A stretch of DNA of 7,747 nt from an uncultured bacterium. Its GTDB lineage: Bacteria > Actinomycetota > Coriobacteriia > Coriobacteriales > Coriobacteriaceae. Of the stretch, positions 1-5,934 are shown piece after piece. A model generated the notes under the pieces. It had not been told where the DNA came from. It ran no database searches and worked only from the letters and a program-made list of their open reading frames with translations. Position numbers and translations under genes: made by a program. The stretch covers positions 1-7,747 of the forward strand of contig CAJMSO010000078.1 in the NCBI GenBank assembly GCA_905216075.1. Reading direction: 5' to 3'. Each line of letters begins with the position of its first letter. Positions within the stretch are counted from its first letter, which is position 1.

Positions 1-147
1 CGTGTCGCGGCAGATCTCGATGGAGCCAAAACCGCCGGTCGCAAGCGTCTCGAGCGGCTGGTACCGCTTGAGCAGCTCGCGAGAGCTGGTGCCCTCCAAA
101 GGAACGTCCGGCGAGAACCGGGCGGTATGTTGCGAGAAAAGCGGCAT
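1..147 (-). CDS. Serine/threonine protein kinase, N-terminal fragment (runs off window)
   Basis: The 49 visible codons start MPLFSQHTAR and continue to LLKRYQPLETLATGGFGSIE. The segment LATGGFGSI matches the glycine-rich ATP-binding loop that opens a Hanks-type (PknB-like) kinase domain, at about residues 35-43. In the known family this loop holds the ATP phosphates, and a Lys on the next strand plus HRD and DFG motifs follow; those lie outside the window. The short N-terminus before the kinase domain has no membrane segment, so the catalytic part is cytoplasmic. The ATG is supported by GAGGG on the minus strand (plus positions 154-158) with a 6-nt spacer. The gene diverges from the LuxR-type gene at 587 across about 440 bp. 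Catalytic competence and substrates cannot be judged from this fragment; a kinase-fold pseudokinase remains possible. Confidence 0.72.
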   Translation of the reverse strand, partial: MPLFSQHTARFSPDVPLEGTSSRELLKRYQPLETLATGGFGSIEICRDT

Positions 148-227
148 GGCCAACCCTCGTGCGTTTAAAGTTCGTTTGCGAGCGGCGGGCGCGGGGCCGA
201 GCCGTTCGCGGTGGCATAGATGCTGCT

Positions 228-255
228 AGTGTAGCACGCTCGGGTGCATGGTGAA
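228..255 (-). promoter_or_regulatory. Candidate sigma70-type promoter for the kinase gene
   Basis: Reading the minus strand, TTCACC (plus 250-255) lies 16 bp before TACACT (plus 228-233). The -10 is preceded by TGC, giving an extended -10. Each hexamer matches the consensus at 4 of 6 positions. Transcription would begin near 221, leaving a leader of about 73 nt before the kinase ATG. This is a by-eye match only. Confidence 0.35.
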
Positions 256-306
256 GGTAGCGGGGTGAGGTGGCCTATCTGGCTTGGCCCTCGTCTCGAC
301 CCATCC

Positions 307-444
307 GGAAAGCGCGTCCCAGTTTTCGTCCAAATTGCGGGATGCGTTTTCCGAATGGGGTAGGCTGCGGAAACTGCATCCCAGAATATTGGCCTAGAAC
401 GGGATGCAGTTTCCGGATCGATACTCAAAAGGAAAGCGCATCCC
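307..444. repeat. Array of five 14-bp motifs in strictly alternating orientation
   Basis: The motif, written as GGAAANNGCRTCCC, occurs at 307-320 (forward), 339-352 (reverse), 369-382 (forward), 401-414 (reverse) and 431-444 (forward). Forward copies read GGAAAGCGCGTCCC, GGAAACTGCATCCC and GGAAAGCGCATCCC. The reverse copies read GGGATGCGTTTTCC and GGGATGCAGTTTCC on the plus strand. Start-to-start distances are 32, 30, 32 and 30 bp, so same-orientation copies repeat exactly every 62 bp. The 16-18 bp between copies are largely unrelated, so conservation is concentrated in the motif itself. Each copy can pair with either neighbour to form a hairpin. It may be a REP-like intergenic repeat family or a multi-site protein-binding region near three helical turns per step. 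It is not a CRISPR array, because orientation alternates and the gaps are too short. Confidence 0.8.
368..415. repeat. Perfect 15-bp inverted repeat (central pair of the array)
   Basis: CGGAAACTGCATCCC at 368-382 is the exact reverse complement of 401-415, with an 18-bp spacer. It is the only perfect neighbouring pair in the array. If transcribed it would form a 15-bp stem with an 18-nt loop, and no T-tract follows it, so it is unlikely to be an intrinsic terminator. Confidence 0.85.
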
Positions 445-561
445 GCTTTGATGCGGGGACTGCGGACAAAAGCTGGACCGTGATCTGGCTCGGATTGGAG
501 TTCGCCTGAATCGTTGATGCTGGCTGGTGCAGGCGCGGAGATAAATGAGCAGCCCGAGCGA

Positions 562-567
562 TATAAT
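562..567 (+). promoter_or_regulatory. Candidate -10 box of the LuxR-type gene
   Basis: A perfect TATAAT lies 19 bp before the ATG at 587. Transcription from it would start near 574 and still include GGAGG. No good -35 is visible at 16-18 bp upstream (the region around 539-544 reads AGATAA), so it would need an activator or be a chance match. If used, it rules out the alternative upstream ATG at 545, which it overlaps. Confidence 0.35.
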
Positions 568-577
568 GACACGCTAT

Positions 578-582
578 GGAGG
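578..582 (+). promoter_or_regulatory. Ribosome binding site choosing the ATG at 587
   Basis: GGAGG sits 4 nt before ATG 587. The in-frame ATG at 545 has only a weaker CGGAG, also 4 nt upstream, and would place a polar 14-residue stretch before the first membrane segment. I favour 587. Confidence 0.5.
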
Positions 583-586
583 CCAT

Positions 587-2728
587 ATGCTCTTTTCCCG
601 CCGTTCTGCTACATCTGCCTGTGCCGTTGCGCTTATCGTAATGGCGGTCACCCCTTATCACCGGTTTTCATCTTCAATCGGCCTGGCATCAGGTGCGATG
701 ACCTGCCTCGTTATCCTTGGTGCATGCCTCGCGGCGTTTGGTCATGGTGTTGCGCTCCGCAAGGGGAGAGAAATAAGACGGCCGAAGCATCTCGGTGCTA
801 TCGGTGTTTTCCTTGGTGTTATTGCTACGGTTCCCGAATGGGCCGACTTGGCCTTCTATGCTCGCGGAGATTCTATTCCATTCGTGTTTGCGCCTATCTG
901 GCTGTTGCGCGGCGTTTCATGCGCCTCGTGCTTCACTGGGTCGTTGCTCCTCTCATATGTAATTTGGAATACGGCGGGCTCTCCTTTGATACGGGGGGCG
1001 GCGCGGGACGGCGAAAGGGGGACCCGCCGACCGCAGAGCGCACTTTTTGCAGAAACAGTAGTTGTCCTGTCTTGCCTGCTGTTTTGCTGTCGAGTTTCAT
1101 GGAGAGTCGTTCCCGAGCCATGGGGGATGTCCCCTGTAACGGCCGCATCAATTGGCCTTATGCTTTTAATTCCTCTGGTCTATCTCATGTTGGCTGTGGC
1201 CCCGCTGCTTTGCTGTCCCCGCGCCTTTGGTCGGGGGCAGGGCGACGTGTTTGCCCGTTCTGTGCTCGTAGCAGTTCCTATTGGCCTTGTTCCGGCTGTC
1301 GAGGTGGCATACTTTGCAAGCGATGCCACGGTCATTGCATCACTGTCGACGGGGTCCGCTATTGCTGTTGCCGCCTTCGTATACACATTGCTAAGGGAGA
1401 AACGGGACAACAATTCGGATACCCCTCGCACGTCCGACCCATTCGATGCGGGGGTGTTTTCCCCTGCCCTGTCGCCTCGAGAAGAACAGTTTGTCCGACT
1501 GCTGCTCAAAGGAAAAACGCCGGCGGAAATTGCCAAGGAGACGGATACGAAGCCATCGACGGTGCGAACAACGCTTCACCGAGCATACGGGAAGGCGTCG
1601 GTTGCGGGCGCACGCGAGCTCGTGGCGTTGTTTTTGGACGAGGGTGATGCTGTAGGGCCCGAGCTGTCGCGGCGGCATGCTGACGATATGTTGGCATCAG
1701 CTCGGACGCGCCGGCTGTTTCGATACCTACTCACATTATTTTTTATCCTCCTTGCAGCGGGCCCCTTGGTAATGGCGGATAGTGATTGGGGATCCGGTGT
1801 TACGCATGCAATCGCCTTTTCTCTTGCAAGCTATACATTGGGTCTCGGGCTGCTTCTGTCGCTGTGCAGCGCGGGTAGAAAACCGAAGCGCGGGGACGAT
1901 CTGGATGGAGCGGATGGGGCGATCGGGCTCGGAAGCCCGTGCGTATGGGCGATACTGTCTGCTGTGGAGTGGTCTTTTGTTTATATCGCGGCATGGAGGT
2001 GCATACGCGATCCGTTGATGGCTGCGCCGGTCCTGTTTTGCGGCATAGCGTCTATGGCTTCGCTCGCTGTTAAGCTGCGCCCGTTTAAGGTTCATGCCCA
2101 TACTCGGGCCATCACGCTGTTGGTATCGATAGGTGTGACCGCTTTAATCTATGCAACTACTAGGGGTCGAATCCATGGACTTGCGGTACTGACGGGGATG
2201 CTGCTCACGTATATAGTGCTGCGAAGCTGTCCGCAGCGCAAAATGCTCGGGGTATGGATGCTCTGCTTTGGGGCGACGGCTCCTGCTTGGGTTGTCTTAC
2301 TCAACATGGTGCAGGATCTGATGGTTTTCGAGCCGTTGTTCCTCGCGTCGTTGTTGGGGCAAAGCATGGCTCTCAATGTCGTCGTGGCAACGGTGATCGT
2401 CTGCTGGTCTGTGCCCATATTCGTCACGCACATCGCGCTCGCCCGCTCGGTTGAGGACGAGAAAGCCGTCTTGGAGTACCGCGCGAACGGGTCCACCGAA
2501 ACGGCCCGCGTGCGCCAGCTGGCCCTGCTTACGTCGCGCTCCCTTTCCGATGTTCAGTCGCAAATCTTGCTGATGACGGCAGAGGGCGCAACGACAAAGG
2601 CTATTGCGGAGGATGTCGGTTACGCGGCATCTACGGTGCAAGCACTGCGGTCTGCTTCTTACCGCCAGTTGAGGATCAAGAATAAAGCGGAGCTTATTTC
2701 ATTGTTATCGCAGGTAGATAACGTGTAA
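587..2728 (+). CDS. Tandem double-module membrane LuxR-type transcriptional regulator
   Basis: The 713-residue protein contains two copies of one architecture. Module 1 has about eight hydrophobic segments (roughly residues 8-24, 29-52, 69-91, 97-127, 153-171, 186-209, 221-245, 248-269). A LuxR/GerE-type HTH follows at about 295-349, starting LSPREEQFVRLL and including PAEIAKETDTKPSTVRTTL. Module 2 has about eight more hydrophobic segments (about 377-396, 404-430, 452-470, 477-496, 508-524, 530-546, 553-577, 583-620). A second HTH follows at about 652-707, with TTKAIAEDVGYAASTVQAL. HTH1 keeps the conserved LSPRE opening; in HTH2 the matching place reads LSDVQ, so it is more divergent. An even number of segments per module would put both HTH domains in the cytoplasm. 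Known membrane LuxR regulators of Coriobacteriia carry one C-terminal HTH, so two in one chain is unusual. The gene lies directly upstream of the ABC operon, its likely target (inference). The start at 587 is preferred; an ATG at 545 would add 14 residues. Confidence 0.82.
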   Translation: MLFSRRSATSACAVALIVMAVTPYHRFSSSIGLASGAMTCLVILGACLAAFGHGVALRKGREIRRPKHLGAIGVFLGVIATVPEWADLAFYARGDSIPFVFAPIWLLRGVSCASCFTGSLLLSYVIWNTAGSPLIRGAARDGERGTRRPQSALFAETVVVLSCLLFCCRVSWRVVPEPWGMSPVTAASIGLMLLIPLVYLMLAVAPLLCCPRAFGRGQGDVFARSVLVAVPIGLVPAVEVAYFASDATVIASLSTGSAIAVAAFVYTLLREKRDNNSDTPRTSDPFDAGVFSPALSPREEQFVRLLLKGKTPAEIAKETDTKPSTVRTTLHRAYGKASVAGARELVALFLDEGDAVGPELSRRHADDMLASARTRRLFRYLLTLFFILLAAGPLVMADSDWGSGVTHAIAFSLASYTLGLGLLLSLCSAGRKPKRGDDLDGADGAIGLGSPCVWAILSAVEWSFVYIAAWRCIRDPLMAAPVLFCGIASMASLAVKLRPFKVHAHTRAITLLVSIGVTALIYATTRGRIHGLAVLTGMLLTYIVLRSCPQRKMLGVWMLCFGATAPAWVVLLNMVQDLMVFEPLFLASLLGQSMALNVVVATVIVCWSVPIFVTHIALARSVEDEKAVLEYRANGSTETARVRQLALLTSRSLSDVQSQILLMTAEGATTKAIAEDVGYAASTVQALRSASYRQLRIKNKAELISLLSQVDNV

Positions 2729-2764
2729 ACGCCTGAGCGATCAACTCAATAGCGGGTGTTTACA
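2724..2764 (+). terminator. Terminator-like hairpin overlapping the regulator stop codon
   Basis: TGTAAACGCCTG (2724-2735) pairs with CGGGTGTTTACA (2753-2764). This makes a 12-bp RNA stem with two G-U wobbles and a 17-nt loop, followed by a pyrimidine-rich ATCTTTCTCTATTC. The TAA stop (2726-2728) lies inside the left arm. It would separate regulator and ABC transcription. The outer TGTAAAC/GTTTACA pair could equally be a protein-binding dyad. The loop is long and the T-tract interrupted, so confidence is moderate. Confidence 0.45.
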
Positions 2765-2796
2765 GACATCTTTCTCTATTCATGCAAAGGTTGCCG

Positions 2797-2808
2797 TGCG
2801 TCGACGCA
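2797..2808. promoter_or_regulatory. Perfect 12-bp palindrome, possible operator
   Basis: TGCGTCGACGCA is a perfect dyad in the gap between the regulator gene and the ABC operon. It is immediately preceded by TTGCCG (2791-2796), a possible -35, though no good -10 follows at the right distance. Its position suits a regulator-binding site for the transporter operon, but this is inference. Confidence 0.35.
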
Positions 2809-2837
2809 TTGTTAACCGCTTTTGATTGGAGAAAGCC

Positions 2838-2891
2838 ATGAGGCGCTGTCGCTCGGCTCCATCCCATCGATGGGAGGATGATGACATTTGA
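2838..2891 (+). CDS. 17-residue leader ORF overlapping the permease start
   Basis: ATG at 2838 opens MRRCRSAPSHRWEDDDI and stops at TGA 2889-2891. GGAG at 2828-2831 lies 6 nt upstream, the best-spaced ribosome binding site in the intergenic region. The stop overlaps the TTG start of the first permease (TTGA, 2888-2891), an arrangement typical of translational coupling. The permease itself has a weak TTG and an SD 10 nt away inside a possible hairpin. Ribosomes finishing the leader could therefore open that hairpin and reinitiate. The peptide shows no homopolymeric run suggesting classical amino-acid attenuation. It may act only through being translated. No homologue is recognised. Confidence 0.5.
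   Translation: MRRCRSAPSHRWEDDDI
2862..2875. promoter_or_regulatory. Perfect 14-bp palindrome overlapping the permease SD
   Basis: TCCCATCGATGGGA is a perfect palindrome. Its right half contributes the first four bases of GGGAGG (2872-2877), the SD of the permease. As RNA it can fold into a 5-bp UCCCA/UGGGA stem with a UCGA loop that hides part of the SD. As DNA it could be an operator. It lies within the leader ORF. Confidence 0.45.
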
Positions 2892-3769
2892 ATAGAAATC
2901 TAATACGGCACGAGCTGTCCAAGATATTTGGCAATCCTATATTTGCGTTGACCCTTATGGTTGCAACTGCCATTTCGATGGCAGCTGCCATCGAGGCATG
3001 GTGGACGCTCGAGACTGAGCGCAAGCAGCTGTTATCTTTTGGCTACGGCATTGGTCTGCAGTCTCAGACATACCTCGGCCAAACGCGTGAAAGTAGCTTT
3101 GGTAACTGGATCGTTGTGAGCGCGAACGCGCCGTTGTTAGCGTCGTTGTTTTTCTATGCGCTGCCGTTGCTTGCCATGCTGGCCGGGTCGTGGTCATGCC
3201 TGTCCGAGCGTTTGAGCGGTTACGAGGCGCAGATCTGCACACGTGTTTCTAGAAATGCATACGTGAACGTGAAGATGCTGTCTGCTTTTCTCTCTGCGTT
3301 TGCGGTCACGGCTATTCCGCTACTCGTGAACTTCCTGATTGTCTCAATGCTGTTTCCCGCGTATCTCTCCCGGGTCGATGAATCGACTTACGTCGGGCTC
3401 TATCTGCATAGCTATTTTTCTGGTCTGTTTTATTCCCGGCCTCTGTTATATGTGCTGGTTTATACACTGTTCGATGCGGTGACGCTGGGGGCTCTATCCA
3501 TGGCCGTGACTGGTCTGTCGGTTGTGTTTCGCAGCAGAATCAAGGCGATGGTCGTTCCGTATCTGATTATGGTTGCATGGCACTTTGTTAACGATTGGAT
3601 TTTTAGCGTCCTTTCATGCGTCGGCTTCAACTGCAACATTCTTAACAGCATCAGGTCGGAATCACTAAATAACTGGCCCGACATTCGAGCAGGGTTTGCA
3701 GAAATCATTTTGCTGTTCGTCTTTTCTTTGATTTCCGCGAGATTCTTAAAAAGACGCGAGGTGGTCTGA
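2888..3769 (+). CDS. ABC-2-type transporter permease, first subunit
   Basis: The 293-residue protein has six predicted membrane segments (about 18-37, 82-102, 130-156, 183-212, 219-246, 269-286). There is a sizeable outside loop between the first two (about 38-80) and a basic C-terminus (LKRREVV). A short amphipathic N-terminus (NRNLIRHELSKIFGNP) precedes the first segment, as is usual for ABC-2 permeases of the BcrB/LanE/G type. The conserved-looking stretch RVSRNAYVNVKM before the third segment fits the cytoplasmic coupling region of such permeases. The start is TTG: an in-frame TGA at 2882-2884 blocks any upstream start, and the next in-frame ATG would remove part of the first membrane segment. 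GGGAGG lies 10 nt upstream. The gene overlaps the next permease by one base (TGATG). It likely forms a heteromeric channel with the second permease and the ATPase. Substrate unknown. Confidence 0.78.
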   Translation: MNRNLIRHELSKIFGNPIFALTLMVATAISMAAAIEAWWTLETERKQLLSFGYGIGLQSQTYLGQTRESSFGNWIVVSANAPLLASLFFYALPLLAMLAGSWSCLSERLSGYEAQICTRVSRNAYVNVKMLSAFLSAFAVTAIPLLVNFLIVSMLFPAYLSRVDESTYVGLYLHSYFSGLFYSRPLLYVLVYTLFDAVTLGALSMAVTGLSVVFRSRIKAMVVPYLIMVAWHFVNDWIFSVLSCVGFNCNILNSIRSESLNNWPDIRAGFAEIILLFVFSLISARFLKRREVV

Positions 3770-4605
3770 TGCTGTTTAGGCTGGTTGCCGCGGACCTGAG
3801 GACCGTTTTGAAGAAGAACATCCTTACTTTTATTGCGATTGCGGCAGTGACCGTTGCGAACTTGGTGTACGCCTACGGCTTGTCTTCTGTGTATGGGGTT
3901 CGGACGAATGCCTTGGGGTTTGCTGATAATCTCGCGCTCGTGTTTGCCGGATCCGCTCCGTTTGAGCCTAGGCCCGGGCTCATGTTTGTGCCTCCGTTAG
4001 GATGGCTATTTGTCATTCTGCTTATTCTCTATACAACACTCGATTATCCGACCGAATCGTTGCACGGGTTTGGTTTGCAAGCGCTTGTTCGATGCCGGTC
4101 AAGAACCCTTTGGTGGGTCTCGCGTTTTATCTTGGTGGCGGCGGTAACGGCATTTTCGCTGCTCGTGGTGGTTTGCTCTGTTGTGATTTGGAGCTTGGTG
4201 GTGAGCTCCTCGTTCAGCGCGGTCATTCATGGCGAGTCGCTTCAGCTGGCTAATTTGGCGCCGTGGTTTCTCAAAGCTGGCGAGGCGGATGCGCTGCCGT
4301 TTTTCACAGGTCTCTTTTTTGCTTTCGAGGCGCTTGCGTTTGCGCAGGCAGTGATTGGCTTTGTACTTGGGCCGTCGGTCTCGTTTGTGGTTTTAATGAG
4401 CTACCTGATCTGTTCGGCATTTGCGCGGCATTGGGTGCTGTTAGGCAACGCCCTAATGCTGTTGCGCTGGGGCGGAATTGTCAAAGAGGGAATCGCGACG
4501 GGCTCGAGCGTCTTGTTTTCAATTGTGATTATGTCGTTATGCCTATCGTTGGGTGGACTGTGGTTTCGAAGGGCCGACCTTATAGAAAAGGGGGACAAGA
4601 TATGA
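3769..4605 (+). CDS. ABC-2-type transporter permease, second subunit
   Basis: The 278-residue protein has about six membrane segments (18-38, 72-90, 118-146, 177-198, 203-217, 246-265) and ends in a polar tail RRADLIEKGDKI. The stretch CRSRTLWWVSRF just before the third segment resembles the matching basic region of the first permease and likely contacts the ATPase. The two permeases share layout but little obvious sequence, consistent with an old heterodimer rather than a recent duplication. The ATG at 3769 has GAGG at 3758-3761 with a 7-nt spacer and overlaps the previous stop. It overlaps the ATPase start by four bases (ATGA, 4602-4605), implying coupled translation and fixed stoichiometry. 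Family-level assignment is inferred from topology and context, not from a diagnostic motif. Confidence 0.75.
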   Translation: MLFRLVAADLRTVLKKNILTFIAIAAVTVANLVYAYGLSSVYGVRTNALGFADNLALVFAGSAPFEPRPGLMFVPPLGWLFVILLILYTTLDYPTESLHGFGLQALVRCRSRTLWWVSRFILVAAVTAFSLLVVVCSVVIWSLVVSSSFSAVIHGESLQLANLAPWFLKAGEADALPFFTGLFFAFEALAFAQAVIGFVLGPSVSFVVLMSYLICSAFARHWVLLGNALMLLRWGGIVKEGIATGSSVLFSIVIMSLCLSLGGLWFRRADLIEKGDKI

Positions 4606-5246
4606 GCGTGATCGTTAGGGACGTATCGAAGCGCATGGGCAAAAACGATGTTCTGCGCAACGTGTCCATCGAGGTTGACCCTGGGACTGTGGTTGGGCTT
4701 CAGGGGATAAACGGTTCGGGTAAGACCATGCTTATGCGAGCGGTCTGCGGATTGATCAAGCCTACCGAAGGCGAAATCTCTATCGATGGCCAAAGGCTTG
4801 GGGCGGACATCTCGTTCCCGCCGAGTCTGGGGATGTTGATCGAGGCGCCTTCCTTTTTGGGATATCTGTCTGGCTACGACAATCTGGAGCTCATCGCTCA
4901 GATCAAGGGCGTTGCCACCCCCGAGGACATTCGCTCTGCCCTGCGGCTCGTGGGGCTCGATGCAGACGAAAAAAAGAAGTTCCGAGCATACTCGCTTGGG
5001 ATGAAGCAACGTCTGGGGATAGCTGCGGCAATTATGGAAAAGCCGAAGCTACTTGTTCTCGATGAGCCAACAAATGCCCTCGACGAAGCGGGCGTTGAAA
5101 TGCTCAAGCGCGTTGTGGCGATGGCGGCCTCAACGGGTCGCGAGGTTATTCTGTCCAGCCATGACGGAGAGGTGCTCGAGGAGCTGGCCGATCGGGTTTA
5201 CTGCATGCGTGACGGTGCCGTTGTGAAAGTTCGGGAAAGGTCGTGA
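4602..5246 (+). CDS. ABC transporter ATP-binding protein, BcrA/LanF-like
   Basis: This 214-residue cytoplasmic ATPase powers the two upstream permeases. Visible motifs are Walker A GINGSGKT (35-42), signature YSLGMKQRLGIA (130-141), Walker B LLVLDEPTNALD (150-161) and the H-loop His in SSHDGE (H187). The Q-loop region reads GMLIEAPSFLGYLSGYDNL (78-96), with IEAP where many ABC ATPases have a Gln. The IE-x-P form and the SLGMKQR signature are typical of the bacitracin-resistance BcrA and lantibiotic-immunity LanF group. The protein ends soon after the H-loop strand, without the C-terminal extension seen in many drug-type ATPases. It starts four bases inside the previous gene, with GGGGGA at 4590-4595. 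Catalytic residues look intact. The exported compound is unknown; self-protection or peptide/lipid export are both possible. Confidence 0.9.
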   Translation: MSVIVRDVSKRMGKNDVLRNVSIEVDPGTVVGLQGINGSGKTMLMRAVCGLIKPTEGEISIDGQRLGADISFPPSLGMLIEAPSFLGYLSGYDNLELIAQIKGVATPEDIRSALRLVGLDADEKKKFRAYSLGMKQRLGIAAAIMEKPKLLVLDEPTNALDEAGVEMLKRVVAMAASTGREVILSSHDGEVLEELADRVYCMRDGAVVKVRERS

Positions 5247-5251
5247 GCGCG

Positions 5252-5911
5252 ATGAAGAAAACCCTGTGGACAAGAAGGGCGGTGCTTGCTCTTTTCGGCT
5301 GTGCTGCTACCGGCCTTGCGGGCATGAGGGCGAGCGTCGTTAACGGGAACCGGACGGTCATTCCTGAGAAATATTATGCGGAGGGCGAATGGCTCTCGAT
5401 GGATGGGGCGTTTCTGGGTTCGAAGGATGTGGCGACTGACGGGTATTCGTTTTGCATAGACGGGGCAGAGCTGCTCACGCCGCGCGAGTATCTCAAGCGT
5501 GCGCATGATGATTATTCAAAATATGGCATCGTGGATACGAAAACGAAATTGAAGGACGCCGACATCACGTGTGTTATCGCCGTAAAGATGCGTGTCAGGA
5601 ATAAGGACAATATCGAAGGCGGAATCAAAACGTATGTTTGGCATTTGGTGCCGGAGTCTGCGCCAAACTATGACTTTGTGGTCAATACCGATCTGATAAC
5701 GCAGGCAATGCCGGCTCTGGGCGGTTCTGCTGCGTTTGCTGTACAGGTTGGGGCGGAGAACGAGTTGCTCGTCCCATTCATGATGCAAAACACCAACGAC
5801 TATTTCGAAGGTTACGAGACCGTCCGTTTTGAGAAGGCTTTTCCTGGGACTTATACGATGAAGATGACCGATCTGCCAGAGAGAAGGCTCTTAAGGTTTG
5901 AAGTGAAGTAA
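5252..5911 (+). CDS. Exported or lipid-anchored protein of unknown function, last gene of the ABC operon
   Basis: The 219-residue protein begins MKKTLWTRRAVLALFGC, a basic start followed by a hydrophobic core to about residue 25. TRRAVLA loosely resembles a twin-arginine signal, and LFGC (14-17) is a non-ideal lipobox with C17 as the possible lipidated residue. It could instead be a plain signal or anchor. The mature part is mixed polar/hydrophobic with likely beta-strands (for example CVIAVKMRVRNKD at 107-119 and TYTMKMTDLPERR near the end). There is no second membrane segment and no catalytic motif that I recognise. Other cysteines are C68 and C107. From memory it resembles the DUF5028 type of small exported proteins (YYAEGEW... 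DGYSF), unverified. ATG 5252 is preferred with AAAGG 11 nt upstream; GTG 5243, overlapping the ATPase stop as GTGA, is the alternative and adds three residues. Its place in the operon suggests an extracytoplasmic accessory or immunity-like partner of the transporter. Confidence 0.7.
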   Translation: MKKTLWTRRAVLALFGCAATGLAGMRASVVNGNRTVIPEKYYAEGEWLSMDGAFLGSKDVATDGYSFCIDGAELLTPREYLKRAHDDYSKYGIVDTKTKLKDADITCVIAVKMRVRNKDNIEGGIKTYVWHLVPESAPNYDFVVNTDLITQAMPALGGSAAFAVQVGAENELLVPFMMQNTNDYFEGYETVRFEKAFPGTYTMKMTDLPERRLLRFEVK

Positions 5912-5934
5912 CTCGAAGGTCCTGTTGGGAGAGC

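Larger units (their letters stand above)
148..586. other. Gene-free divergent intergenic region
   Basis: About 440 bp separate the kinase and the LuxR-type gene. The stretch holds the kinase SD (154-158), a candidate minus-strand promoter (228-255), the alternating 14-bp motif array (307-444), and a TATAAT hexamer (562-567) just before the regulator. Open frames here, on both strands, run straight through the inverted motifs and have no convincing ribosome binding site or protein-like composition, so I do not call them genes. I saw no tRNA or known small RNA. Confidence 0.7.

Noticed and set aside
307..444. CRISPR array
   Set aside because: Motif copies alternate in orientation, are only 14-15 bp, and are separated by 16-18 bp; no cas genes are visible.
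165..572. 135-codon minus-strand open frame (and overlapping frames) in the intergenic region
   Set aside because: It reads through the inverted motif array, giving Arg/Pro/Ser-rich sequence with repeats that mirror the DNA motif. It has no convincing SD and would overlap the kinase leader and promoter.
514..1647. 377-codon plus-strand frame overlapping the regulator
   Set aside because: It is a shadow frame: very Cys- and Arg-rich with no domain, while the frame from 587 encodes clear membrane segments and an HTH.
2878..2895. Tiny ORF MMTFE overlapping the permease start
   Set aside because: Its first ATG directly abuts the SD and the second is only 3 nt away, so initiation is unlikely; the 17-codon leader is better supported.
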